From Typha latifolia (lineage: Eukaryota; Streptophyta; Magnoliopsida; Poales; Typhaceae): a DNA stretch of 64,000 nt. Where the stretch lies: contig CM034100.1 in the NCBI GenBank assembly GCA_019914945.1, positions 819,209 through 883,208 on the forward strand, in the 5' to 3' direction. A model generated the notes under the pieces. The model had not been told where the DNA came from. It saw only the letters and a program-made list of their open reading frames with translations, and searched no databases. The stretch's first letter is position 1; each line of letters opens with the position of its first letter. A program made the position numbers and the translations under genes. Of this stretch, positions 36,440 through 47,929 are shown piece after piece.

Positions 36440-39400
36440 ATGGCCTTGCCCATTTCTACCCTCACAGCCCAAGCTCGCGTCCTCCGCCGCCTTTCCTTCC
36501 ATCGCGCCGCCACCGCCACCGCCACCGTCTGTTCCATGGCCAACCCCACGACGGCGAGGGTCGGCGTCGTCCAGATGACCTCCACGAACGATCTCAACTC
36601 CAATTACGCCATCTGCGATCGTCTCGTCAAGGCAATTTCTTGAACACTTGTATCAGATTTTGTTTTTTTTTTTTTTTTTGTTGATATATTCGATTCGGGT
36701 TCGGTGGTCTCAGATGATTTGGTTTTGGTTATGGTGCGAGATGTTAAGTAGTGGATTTATCACAAGATGGATGTTGTTGTTGAGCTTGATGCGGTGGTGA
36801 GGTCAAGAGCCATAAAGTTTGATGGTAGATGAAAATTATGTGAGGAATTCTTGAAGTCTGCTAGCAGAAAAGGATGTATGTATTTATTTTTCTTTTTCTT
36901 GGGGAGGTAGGAGTACCAATTTGGAGTAGGTACTATCTGGGCTGTGGGAGAGTATTATGTTTGCAAATATTGCATTTGTAGAACTATATTAGATGAAATC
37001 CGGCAGGAAATGGATAAGCTTGGAATTACTCTTTCTTTTTGCTCTAAGTTTGTTAATTGCCACTAAGAATTATGTGATGAGGTTTGATTCAAATTTCCCT
37101 TTGTTCTACTTTATATGCTTTTACGTAATGTCGTTGTCTCTAGAGCTGTGAAAAGATATATAGTTGTTTGACTTCTATCGGATGATGCTAACTTTGGAAT
37201 ATGTTTCTAGGAGGCAGCTGTTGCTGGAGTAAAATTGCTCTGCTTTCCTGAGAGCTTCTCCTTTGTAAGTTCCAAAGATGGAGAATCTCTTCAGATAGCT
37301 GAAAATTTGGATGGGCCAATAATGCAAAAATATTGCTCACTTGCAAGGTAATGCCTGCATGTGTGTCCATGCGTATGTAGTTCCTTTGATGAACTTTTAT
37401 AATGCAATATATTTTCTACCATCATGTAATGTTTCTCCTGTCTTGACCAGTGCATGATAGTGGCTTATGCTACCCTATTTAACTTTCTTCTGTTATAAAT
37501 GACAGAGAATCAAATATTTGGCTATCGCTTGGAGGATTTCAAGAGAAAGGACCAGATAATGCACACCTGTCGAATACACATGTGCTGGTAGATGATTCTG
37601 GGAAAATCAGAAATGTATATCGGAAAATACATTTGTAAGATATATTTCTTTTAGTAGCTTTCTGAAGTTGTGATCCACTTTAGGCTATGTATCAGGAAAT
37701 TAAGTGTAGTTTGATTTTAATTCAATAGCACAAATATGTCATGTATGTCTACCTTGAATGCAATCAGTAGTTAGCTTGTTCTGGATAACATTTCTGGCAT
37801 ACTGGAAACTAAAATAATGGAACACATATATGTGTGTAGCTGAAGAGCCATACACTTAGGGCATATGCCATTTGACTCCACATATAAAGAATATTCTCTG
37901 TTACTGATAATTAAGAGCTATACATCAAGGAAAACTTTTGGGTTGCAGATGATGCAAGACGAACTAATTTTTCATGTCCTTTATATGGTTCAAGTGTTCT
38001 TTGTGGTTTGCTTGTGCTAGCATAATGTTGACATCTCGATACTTGAATTTACTCTGGATACTTGACAGTATTAATATTTGGCATGAAAATCTTTATCAGA
38101 TCTTGGGACTTTGTCATCAAGTTCTTTCAATAAGTGGCATAAGATTGAATTGTAAATTTGATTTATGTCAGGTTAAAGTCTAAATGGTGACTTTATTTCT
38201 ACTATCTGAAGGTTTGATGTGGATGTTCCTGGCAATATGGTATACAAGGAAAGTAGTTTTACAACAGCAGGTAACTCATGTCCCTCCGTATTTCCTTCTT
38301 CCATCCAGCTTGTGCTATCTTGAATATGTGAACTTTGCATAGTCAATTTTCTTTATATAATGTCTATACTTATATAGACGTATAGAGGGGCTCACTCTTT
38401 TTTTTTTAGATAACTATAACATACCTCTGTAAAGATATTTAAGCAAATAGGCTATCCATCTGGCAGCAATTATGCAAAAGTACGTGTTATATTTCAGTCA
38501 GTAAAAAAGGAAATAGGATCATTGGAAATTTTATCTGCTGTTAATTTTCTCTTTTCGTTTGTTGTTTCTACAGTTAGGAATCTTCCTCTCTGTTACTGCT
38601 CCCCCTTGTTTCGTATTTTGTGCAAAAGCACTTCAGATAAGTGAATAAAGAATGACTTGAAATAAGTTTTTTTAATCTTCTTGCAAATTGCTGGGACACA
38701 GTTTGTGAGATCCTACTTTCTACCTGACAGCTGCAATAAAATACAGCTAGGTTCAGCGTTTGTTAAGTGTTTAAGTTTCTTAGCTAGATTTGTGATGTTC
38801 TGCTTAATTTTTGTAAGCACAAGACGAAAATTTAAGCTTGATTTCTCTGTGATGGTTGCATGACGGCTTATTAAATTTCTCACATTCTTTATAGCTGTAA
38901 ATTTCAGGAAATGATATCATTGCAGAGGATAGCCCTATTGGTCGACTAGGTCTTACAGTTTGTTATGATTTGAGATTTCCGGAGCTTTATCAGCAGTTGC
39001 GGTTTGAACACCAAGCACAGGTGTTTGTTCTTACGTTGTACTGGATACTACAAGGTCTTTCATTTTTGTGGTTCTCACTGCAAGGATTCTTATCAGTTTT
39101 GTTCTTATTTTCTGAATTATCTTTTGTAAAGATTTTGCTGGTACCATCTGCATTCACAAAGGTAACAGGGGCGGCACACTGGGAAATTCTTCTCCGTGCT
39201 CGGGCAATTGAAACTCAGTGCTATGTACGTGAACATGTTAAAAATTTAAACCTTTTTATTTTCTTATGCAATTACATACTTCAATTATTTCAATTGAATT
39301 CTGTCTGAGTACCAAAATACAATAACTAATTATTCCCTGCTCTATTGCCAAATATTGAATAATTTTTGTGCAAGACATCTGTACTATATCTTAAGTAATA

Positions 39401-40248
39401 ATCAGCTAGTTCACACATTCATTTTGTAGTATCTCAAAATATCAAGAAGACTTCTAGGTGCAGCAACAGCAATTATCCATGTCTCTGTGGTTTTTTGTTT
39501 GCTTTAATGAGAAGGCTAATATTCCTAGACTTTGTTTACAGGTTGTGGCTGCAGCTCAAGCTGGAAAGCACAATGAGAAGAGAGAGAGTTATGGTGATTC
39601 TCTAATTATTGATCCATGGGGAACAGTTATAGCACGGCTGCCAGGTATATGCATCTATTCTTTTGTAGTTCTAAGTTCTAACTTGCATTCTACTGCCTCT
39701 TGGCATGTTCAATGCTGGAAGCGCATGTAATAAAGGCATTCTTAAATCCATACTAATTGCTTAGTGGCCTTCGGTTTCCTTGGCATGTCAAACTATGTCA
39801 ATTTACTTGATTGGGAACATTTATATGTTACCACTCACCACTACTTGACCCTGTCTTGCTACCTTCAAGAAAGAAATATGCATACTAGAGAATCTCTTTC
39901 TTTAGCAAAGCATCATATTTTTTCTTGTACCTTTTTCACTAATTCCTCACTAGGTATATGCATGTATAAGTTGGTACCAACAATTTCATCTGTCGTAGCA
40001 GATCGCTTTTCCACTGGATTTGCTGTAGCTGACATTGACCTCTCAAAGGTAGATTCTGTAAGGACCAAGATGCCAATTTCTCAAGTAAGTTCCTCTTCTC
40101 AATGTATAATTTGATTGGATTATCTCTCAATAGCTCATAGCTTCAATTAGATTGAATTCTCTCCTCTTTTCTAATATTTATTTATGTTTATAATTCTAAC
40201 TTACAGCATCGAAGGTTTGACAGTTGCTGGAAATCCTTGAAAACTTAA
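36440..40248 (+). CDS. Deaminated glutathione amidase (nitrilase-like, NIT1/NLP1 type)
   Basis: Nitrilase-superfamily amidase of the Nit1 branch, which hydrolyses deaminated glutathione produced by transaminase side reactions (metabolite repair). Nine exons give 316 residues: 36440-36631, 37211-37347, 37506-37634, 38212-38270, 38908-39020, 39132-39224, 39542-39644, 40002-40084 and 40207-40248. The N-terminal ~35 residues ([17 protein letters not shown]...) look like a plastid or mitochondrial targeting peptide. An internal Met at residue 33 could give a cytosolic form. The catalytic triad is visible: Glu in CFPESF, Lys in VYRKIHLF and Cys in [10 protein letters not shown]. Also present are [15 protein letters not shown] and [11 protein letters not shown]. 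Intron 1 appears to be GC-AG (AAG|GCAATT). Exon 2 contains an internal GTAAGT that a gene caller might use wrongly. Confidence 0.94.
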
Positions 40249-41289
40249 AATTTGAGAAATAGTTACTGCGTCCGCTGCCAATTTGAACTTTTGCTAGATC
40301 AACGATGCTTGGCGATATTTGAATGAATTGGGCTACTTCATGCTGAAGCACCTCATAAGTAATCCTCCTGCATTTTCCATGATGGAATTATAACCCTTAT
40401 TTGGATGAAGTCTGCAACATAAATTACATTCTCTTTTGTTCTGCTTGCTTAAGATTGTGCTCCTGGAGTTGGAAATTTGGTATAAAATGTTCTATTTCTT
40501 TTTTCACCAGAGAAAGTGGGGATCTTTGTTTCTTCTTGACCTTTGGTTTTGAAGGCATCAATGTTTAGTTGCATGCTTTCTGGATTGCTCAATTTCACCA
40601 GAGAAAGTGGGGATCTATGCTTTCTTGTCTTCCTCGTCTTTCTCCCACCCCATCTGAATCCCTCCTCCCCCAATCCACTTTTCCCTCTCCTCCACAATCC
40701 ATCCTCCCCTCCCCATTAATCCAACCATCTATTTCTAGAAAAACCATCTGTCATCATAGTACTCGCAGCTTTGATAATCATCACCACCCACCGTGGATGA
40801 TCGAAGGGCTGCTGCGGAGATGATGGTGGCGGCAACGGAGTTAGTGCTGGATCACCAGGACGTGAGGCAGGATTGCATACAGTCTTGTTATGGTCTTCGT
40901 TAACGAAGCGGTCATTCTCTTTGGTGCAAAGGATTGCATGCACTAAGAGATTCTTCTACTAAATAGTTTATGAAACCATTTATTCTATATATATATATAT
41001 AAGTGTTCAAAACTTTGATACGTAGATGTTGTTTCCAATGCGAAGGTAATTGATAACATATCCATTGACATAACTTCTCATAATCTCCTAATTTATTTAA
41101 AATTAGCTCTCATGAGACAATTTTTATAACAAACATTACTAATCTTTTTCACATGATACACCACATATTAATGATTTAATCATCAATCTAACATCTTCTA
41201 GCACGAGTCAATGAGCCTCATGTTGTATACAAAGTATCTCACGGCATCGATTTAATTAGAGTCTCACACTTTTCTAAAGAAAAACATTT
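40249..41289. other. Tail-to-tail spacer between nitrilase-like and PPR genes
   Basis: Contains the nitrilase-like 3' UTR, a short direct repeat, a C-rich patch (about 40630-40720) and a small TA run near 40987. No gene seen. Confidence 0.6.
40502..40616. repeat. Direct repeat, two 24-bp copies 91 bp apart
   Basis: TTTCACCAGAGAAAGTGGGG plus ATCT occurs at 40502-40525 and again at 40593-40616. The intervening sequence is only partly similar. It probably reflects a small local duplication in the 3' flank. Confidence 0.85.
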
Positions 41290-43260
41290 TTAACAACTAG
41301 TTTCTTCATCCAATTCGCAGAGAGAAACATGACCCTCTTCTCTCATCAATCTAACTAGTCCTTCAAGAACCAAATACACTTCTTCAAACCTCTCATTAGA
41401 TGTATCTCTAGCCACAAACACATGCAGACCATTGCTCATCTCTATCCAACTACAGCCAGGAAGCTTCTCCAATCCAACCCCTGACATCCTATCCCTTACC
41501 CTTTTGGCTTCCTTCCATTTCCCAGCCTTGGCGTATAAATTAGCCATAACAATGTAGTTCCCTGTGCTGTCCGGCTCGATCTCAACTAACTGGTCGAAAG
41601 CAAACCTTCCAAGCTTCACATCACCAAATACTGCAGCTCCGTTGAGCAATGCGCCCCAGACCTTTGCATTTGGCTCAAATGGCATCTTGTTTACAAGCTC
41701 AAAAGCCTCCTTAAGCATCCCATTACGACTTAGTACACCGACCATGCAAGCATAATGTTCAATTCCAGGAGGAATGCCATATATTGGCAGCATTGTATAA
41801 AAAATGCAGTGAGCTTCCTCTACAGAGCCAGCATGAGCACAGCCATTGAGAACAGCAGTGAAGGTGACAGCGTCTGGCTTAGTCCCACTGTTGAGCATAT
41901 TACTGAGTATACTCATTGCAGCATTGGCGTCACCATGAGCTGCAAAAGCTGATATGATCGCAGTCCAGACAATGACGCTTCTACCTTTAGTTAGCCCAAA
42001 GACCTTTCGAGCCCCATCAAGGAAACCAGCTTTAGCATATGTGTCGATAATCGCGGTCGCTACATATATGTTCTGATCACATTCATTCCTGATGGCATAG
42101 CCATGGACCTGCTTCCCACCCAAGAGATTTGAAAAGAAGGAAAGGGAAGGAAGAATACTTGAAAGAGTCACTGAGTTAGGCCTTAAGCCAGAAGCAATCA
42201 TTTCACGAACTAATTTGATGACATCTGAATGGCAATTGTTCTGAAACAGACCGGCAATTACAGCATTCCATGTACTAAGACCTGTGTTTGGCATTTCCCG
42301 GAAGAGCTCCATCGCCCGCTTGACAAAGCCATAAGACATATAGCCCGTTATCATTGCGCTGTAACTGACCCCATCCTTCTCAGCCATTCCGTCAAACATC
42401 TGCCGAGCATAATCCAAGCTCCCACACTTGGCATAGAACCCAACGATCGAATTCCACACTGTGATATCTATCTGTATCCCATTCTCAATGGCAAAACGAT
42501 GAACATCCATTCCAAAAACAAGATCTTTAGTCTGCGAACAAGCTTGTAAAACACTCACCACCGTGACACCATTGGGCTCCACTCCGTCTAACCTCAATTC
42601 CACCATTTTTCTGTACATCTCCAAACAAGCCTCATACTGCCCGCCCTGCGAGTACCCAGAAATCAGGGAGTTCCACGACACGATATCTCGCTGCGGCATC
42701 GCATCAAACACCTTCCTGGCACAACCCAATTCATCGACGTGAGCGTATAGCGTGACCAACCCATTTGCGACAAAGAGGTCAGAGTCGAATCCTCGAACAA
42801 TGGAGAAGGAATGGAGCTGCTCATGGGCTAAGCGGGGAGCGGAAAACGGAGGAGAGGACGCAAGCGACTTGAGAAGAGCCGATGCCGTGAATGCGTCGGG
42901 GAAGAGGGAACTGGAGGGGAAGGAGGAAGCGAATAGACGAAGAGCTCGCGACGGGTTTGGAGAGTGGAGGGCGTAGGCGATGAGAATGGCGTTCCATGCG
43001 AAGAGGTTCTTGTTGGGAATTTGGTCGAACACCTTGGAAGCATCAGGGAGAAAGCCATGGCGCGAGTAGAGCGAGATAAGCTTGGAGGCGAGGAAATTAT
43101 CAGGGATGATAGAAAGTACGACGAGACGGCCGTGAAGTCGGCGGCCGATGTGGAGAAGGCCTTGGTCGGCACAGTGTTGGATGAGGTGGCCGTAGACGCG
43201 AAAGTCAGGGACTGCGGTGGAGAAGGATTGGAGTTGGTTTAGCTGCGCCAATAACCTCAT
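41290..43260 (-). CDS. Pentatricopeptide repeat protein, PLS class, E subgroup
   Basis: Intronless 656-residue gene, as is usual for plant PPR genes. Organelle RNA-binding proteins of this class typically specify C-to-U editing or other processing sites in mitochondria or plastids. The sequence is an array of about a dozen PPR motifs of alternating P, L and S length, from about residue 20 to 590. Clear examples contain LISLYSRHGFLPDASKVFDQ, DIVSWNSLISGYSQGG, NSIVGFYAKCGSLDYARQMF and DAVTFTAVLNGCAHAGSVEEA. It ends with an E-type extension starting at PGCSWIEMSNGLHVF (about residue 600) and has no DYW deaminase domain. An editing role would therefore need a DYW protein supplied in trans. The overall layout resembles Arabidopsis At2g37310. 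The short N-terminus before the first repeats makes the target organelle uncertain. Confidence 0.93.
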   Translation of the reverse strand: MRLLAQLNQLQSFSTAVPDFRVYGHLIQHCADQGLLHIGRRLHGRLVVLSIIPDNFLASKLISLYSRHGFLPDASKVFDQIPNKNLFAWNAILIAYALHSPNPSRALRLFASSFPSSSLFPDAFTASALLKSLASSPPFSAPRLAHEQLHSFSIVRGFDSDLFVANGLVTLYAHVDELGCARKVFDAMPQRDIVSWNSLISGYSQGGQYEACLEMYRKMVELRLDGVEPNGVTVVSVLQACSQTKDLVFGMDVHRFAIENGIQIDITVWNSIVGFYAKCGSLDYARQMFDGMAEKDGVSYSAMITGYMSYGFVKRAMELFREMPNTGLSTWNAVIAGLFQNNCHSDVIKLVREMIASGLRPNSVTLSSILPSLSFFSNLLGGKQVHGYAIRNECDQNIYVATAIIDTYAKAGFLDGARKVFGLTKGRSVIVWTAIISAFAAHGDANAAMSILSNMLNSGTKPDAVTFTAVLNGCAHAGSVEEAHCIFYTMLPIYGIPPGIEHYACMVGVLSRNGMLKEAFELVNKMPFEPNAKVWGALLNGAAVFGDVKLGRFAFDQLVEIEPDSTGNYIVMANLYAKAGKWKEAKRVRDRMSGVGLEKLPGCSWIEMSNGLHVFVARDTSNERFEEVYLVLEGLVRLMREEGHVSLCELDEETSC

Positions 43261-44145
43261 CCATATAAAAGCCCGATATAAGATGATACTATTCGGGTTT
43301 AACCCAATTTATACACAAATATATCTCTGCCATGCAATGCAAGTCCTAGATAAGTGCTTTTATCGAGAGAACAATACAAACCATCCTCTCTGGTAAACAA
43401 ACTCTTAAAACACTTCGGCAGAATTTTTGAATGCTAGTCTATAATGTACTGAATAATAGTGTAGGAATAAATGACAAATTGAAAGGGCATGAAGTTTAAA
43501 CCTTGGTGCATCTCTTATCAAGGAGAAGAAAAGAAAAGAACAGAAAGACAGAGAGAATATTTGGATTAAATTATATGCTAAAAATGCTGTCAATAACTGA
43601 AAAGATGTAGTATCCTTGTAATTTATATCAGTCTTAGTGACAGGCAAGTGTATAAGCACTGCTTGCTGACCTTCTTGGTATAGATAACTATTGTGTTTCC
43701 GCAATACAACCACAAGATATTAGCTAATATTTTAGCACTACAAAAGATTCCACAAAGAATGACCAGAAGGAGCTGCAGTGGTACAACGTTGTGAAGAATC
43801 CCCTGCAAGTAATAGAGCTGCCAAATGTTTGGAGGTCCTCTTCCCTAGCTAAACTTCAATCTTACTTTGACAGAATATGGTAGAAAAAAGTATGGCTGAT
43901 TGTTCCATGCCCAGCCTCGAAATCTACCATCGTTCAATCTGGCCCACCGATCAGATGATCAGATAACATACCTTGATTACCAAAAAGAAAAAAAAGAAAA
44001 AAAGAAAAATCTTAGTGAGTTTGTCGAAGAATTGCTAGGTCCCCCTCACTATAAGAGCCCACTGTTTGGTTCAAGACATATCAATCCCAGATGCTATTAA
44101 AAGTCCAAGGTGCTTGAGCTCGAGTCCGTCTTGAAATAAATTGAA
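43261..44145. other. Spacer between PPR start and PGPS stop
   Basis: The PPR promoter and the PGPS 3' UTR lie here. Only short, non-conserved ORFs are present and no gene is seen. Confidence 0.6.
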
Positions 44146-47100
44146 CTATTTCAAGAGAACCCTCCATATCTTCCTCATGTACACTATTAGTGACCATACA
44201 GCAAGTCCAGCAGATATGTAAAGCAGAAATACACCGGAAGCAACTATGCCATCGGTCCCTGTTAGACTGCATTGCTCAAAAGAAAGAAGAGATCAGACAA
44301 ACTATCTTGCAAGTAATCGCACTAAAAGAGAAACATGATAGAAGGCTATCAGAAAAGACTAACAACCTGGAGTCTCTAGCAGCAAGGAGGATGATCAATG
44401 AAGTCATTTGTGTTGCTGTCTTCCATTTCCCCAAATTGTTTACTGCCACAGCCTGCCATCACATTTTAAAGATCAGGCATCTAAACTGAGAAGTATTACC
44501 CATGTTGAGCAGTCCAAGAGAGAAAATTAACCTCGAGAACTTTACTATTCTGAGAAGCAGCCCACTCTCTGACAGCTGACATTGTTATCTATGGAACAAG
44601 AGAAGGTCATGTTAGGTCCACTGAAAGTTGCAGAGTACACAAATTGAGCTAATATGAGTCATGACAGAATGTGGTGGAACAAACAGTTGCCGCAAAGGTA
44701 GCGATCATATTTTTAAAGTTCGTTATTCCATAAAACATGACGATAAAGCTTTCATAATATAAATTATGTTGTTCCATCTAATCAACATTCATGAATTGGC
44801 CATCGTGTGGATATCTTTAGATGATAAAGGAATAAGTTGTTGACTAAATGTTTAATATCCACATCAAACCAAAACGAAGCGAATTTAGACACCAAGGCAC
44901 CAATGAATTGGAGCACAAGAGCATGAAAAGGTGAATATGTCAATACCTCTCTGCCAATAATCGCAATTGAAGGTACTGTCAGAATCCATGGTACTTGTGC
45001 AAATAAAGGTACTTCCAATGGTCTGGTGCACAACAGCACTAGAGTGGCAGCTACCATAAGCTGCATTTGACAAACAGAAACATTAATGCGGGATCTTTGA
45101 CACTGATAAAACATTATAGCAGTCCTGTTTTTCTAATTTTTGTAGGATTTTATCTATCTAATATTTAACTGGCATATAATGAATAAAGAAAAACAACAGA
45201 TGAAAAGGGAAACCTTATCAGCCACGGGATCCAAAAATGCACCAAAAGCTGTTCCTAATTGCATCTAGCATCAACGAATAGGATGCCAAACAATCAATAA
45301 ATTGGAGAATAAAATATAATGAATGACTAATGACATCAATATCCAGAACATAATAGATAGGTAGTGCAAACCTTTCTAGCAATATAGCCATCTAGCCAAT
45401 CTGTGATTGCTGCAGCAAGAAAGATACTTGTTGTGGCAGTTGTTGCCCAACGGCCGTTCATGTAAAATGCTAGTCAGAATATTAAGAAATTAGTCTCTTC
45501 ACATGCACTTCAAAGAAAATCTCCAGACATGAAATACATCATTAATAGGTTAAGCTATGATGCATAAAGACTTAAATTGAACTTAAAAAAATTAATGTTC
45601 TTGAATTAACACCAACCAAAAACAAAGTTTAACAAGCTTGATAAGGTTCGATGCTTCAGATGCAACATGGAATCTAGAGGGAATAGTACACTAGAATTCC
45701 AGCATAAAATCATTCAAAAGCTGAGAATGATGGAAGGATCCCAACCAGCGAGGATTGGTGGATCAAAACTGATAATGATTGAATTACAATCATTTGCAGA
45801 TCTATTATGAGATATTTAGCTTATGAATAACTACCCTACAGTCAAATAATGAAGACAAAACTATTCTGGCTCAAGTTCCTCACAGTAAATATTGATCTCA
45901 TTTTTTTTTCTTATGACCCTTAAATTGATATTAGAGATTTGCTTCAAGCAGCTAAACATAAATAGCATGACACCTCACACAAAGGCACTCTGTCTCAATT
46001 ACATTGCAGTACAAGAACAACTACCATGGAACCACTACCTATTTTAAATATGAAGCCAAATTAACTAAATTTGTCAAAAAGATAGTGCTTTCATCATGTT
46101 AATAGTGCCTCCTAAATGTGGAAGGATACTAAAGCCATTCTACTGACCCTAAAGCTTATAGCCTTTACAATGAGGATCACTTAATATTCACAGTAGCTAG
46201 TCTTTATAGGATTTCACAGTTGTAGGAAAAGTTGTGGCACACACAATTTGAACTTTCGAAAAATAAAAGGCTGGATCATGGTGGTCAATTCAGTTAACTT
46301 TTGTCATTCTGAACTGTTGATCACGAAAATACCATTGTATAAGTCATTAACATTGATAATTTTGGAACAGCAAGATCCTGAGAAAGATCCAAAGAAACCG
46401 TGATTCTTAGTTTTATATACTTCATATGATGCTGATCATGTTTAACATATGTATCTTCAATCTAATCCTTTGTTTAACTAAGAAGAATTAAGGCCTTCAT
46501 CCATGAGTAGCTCAAAAACATGTCTATACAATTATGCATAGATTTTCTCTCGTTTAGATAGAAATTTTAAGAGAGAATAGAGGAGAAACGACGAGAAAGG
46601 GAGAGAAAAAAGAATTAGCTTCTGACGATCACTTATTTTTCTCTTCAAACGTGAGGAGGAACAGAGAAACTATTTTCTATCCCTTTCTCTTCATTTCTCT
46701 CCTCTCGTATATCCAAAAGAAGGATAGCAAATTATTTCCTTTCATCTTCATCCAAAGATAGCCTTATATTCACTGAGACGAATCTCAAAATCTCCACTTT
46801 TACGTAACCATCGCCCAATGATAAATCCAGAAGCAAATCCACATCACCACCACCGAACGTCAACAACCAACAAACGCCTCCAGATACGAAAAGAAAAGCC
46901 GTAGCAAAATCCCATCTTTAAATTTTCGTCTAAATTAAAAACCCAAAATTCTCGGAAATCGAGGGCATCAAAGTGGAAACCTACTGCTGACGAGAAGCGG
47001 AACCGCCGCAACCCTCCCGATCGTAAGAACTGTGGGAATCGTAAGCAATCGCATCGATCGCTGCCCCTTAAAGCCTCCATCGTTCTCCACTTCTCCTTTC

Positions 47101-47462
47101 CCGTTCTGGTATTCCGCTCCCGAACCCGAACCCGAACCCGAACCCATCGCGGCCCCTCCGCCTAGATCGGGTGCCACCGCCCCCCGCTTCCTCGCCCCCA
47201 ACGACCTCTCCCCGCCCCCAGATCCGGGCCTCATCCACGACAACCCCCTCTTCCCCAACCTGTTCGCGGAAACGGCGAATAAGCTATTCCGGGTAGAGCT
47301 GGATCTAGCTATAAGATGAGAATAAGAGGGAGAATAAGTGCTAGGGCGAAGGGTTATCGGGTGAGGGGAATTGCCATAAATAAAGGGAGGAGGAGGGTGG
47401 TGACGGGAAGGATGGATACTAGTAACGGCTTTGAGGAGGGATGCGGGAATAGATGGGGGCAT
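44146..47462 (-). CDS. PGPS1: CDP-diacylglycerol-glycerol-3-phosphate 3-phosphatidyltransferase (PGP synthase)
   Basis: Makes phosphatidylglycerol phosphate, the precursor of phosphatidylglycerol in thylakoids and of mitochondrial cardiolipin. Arabidopsis PGP1 is dual-targeted to plastid and mitochondria. Seven exons give about 335 residues. Exon 1 (47462-46985) encodes a ~135-residue Ser/Pro/Arg-rich targeting region, a Gly-Ser repeat and then LLTIPTVLTIGRVAAVPLLV, the start of the enzyme. The CDP-alcohol phosphotransferase signature is intact across two exons: DWLDGYIAR, then GTAFGAFLDPVADK. The spacing matches DG-x2-AR-x8-G-x3-D-x3-D. Further conserved parts are IIGREITMSAVREWAA, NNLGKWKTATQM and the basic C-terminus MRKIWRVLLK before the stop at 44146. 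Intron 1 is about 1.5 kb. The gene is divergent from the TBC gene. Confidence 0.94.
47119..47145. repeat. (CCCGAA)n hexamer array encoding a Gly-Ser tract in PGPS exon 1
   Basis: About 4.5 copies of CCCGAA on the plus strand encode the SGSGSGSGSG-type run in the PGP synthase N-terminal region. The hexamer unit means copy-number changes add or remove Gly-Ser pairs without breaking the frame. Confidence 0.9.
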
Positions 47463-47929
47463 GGATGGATGTATGTATGGATGTACGAATGAATCCTCTT
47501 GGCCGGTGGAGGAGGGGAACGCACTCGACCTCTCCCATTTTATTTACTCCCTATTTTTCGTGGCGAATATGCAGGGCAGGGGGAAAAGTTTTCCACGTGG
47601 AAAAGGATCGTCTACAGCCACGGCTGTAGAAAATTTTTTTACATCCGGGTAGGGAATAAGCATTAAGCAGGCAGGAAAAAGTCTACTGACGATTGATTAC
47701 CAACTCTTTCGTCGAAGCCGTCCAGAGCCATGAACAAGCGTGTTGTGTTGGACTCACAGACGAGAAGAGGCTTTAGCTAAGGCTCTCATCAAGGTCAACT
47801 CTTTGATCATCTCTCGAAGCCACGATATTTCGCAAGCTATCAACTTTTTCTCCATGTGCTAATGTTTGCAAGAAGCAATAGCAAAGTGAAGGATAAGTTT
47901 TCTCCTTGTCGTCGCCGTCTCCTTCGCCG
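47463..47929. promoter_or_regulatory. Short divergent promoter region, PGPS / TBC
   Basis: 467 bp between the two start codons. It contains a GGATGGATGTATG-type degenerate ATGG/ATGT repeat (about 47460-47490) and a CCACGTGG G-box palindrome (about 47594-47601). Both transcripts' leaders must fit here. The assignment as a bidirectional promoter is inference from spacing. Confidence 0.5.

Noticed and set aside
42229..43242. Several plus-strand ORFs of 70-106 codons opposite the PPR gene
   Set aside because: They lie antisense to an intact, clearly conserved 656-residue PPR frame and read as complement shadows of repeated codons.
47119..47145. CCCGAA array considered as telomere-like repeat
   Set aside because: The plant telomere unit is CCCTAAA; this hexamer is in frame in a coding exon and encodes Gly-Ser.
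47032..47319. 95-codon plus-strand ORF with a Pro-Glu repeat
   Set aside because: It is the complement of PGPS exon 1; the repeat is the antisense reading of its Gly-Ser hexamer array.
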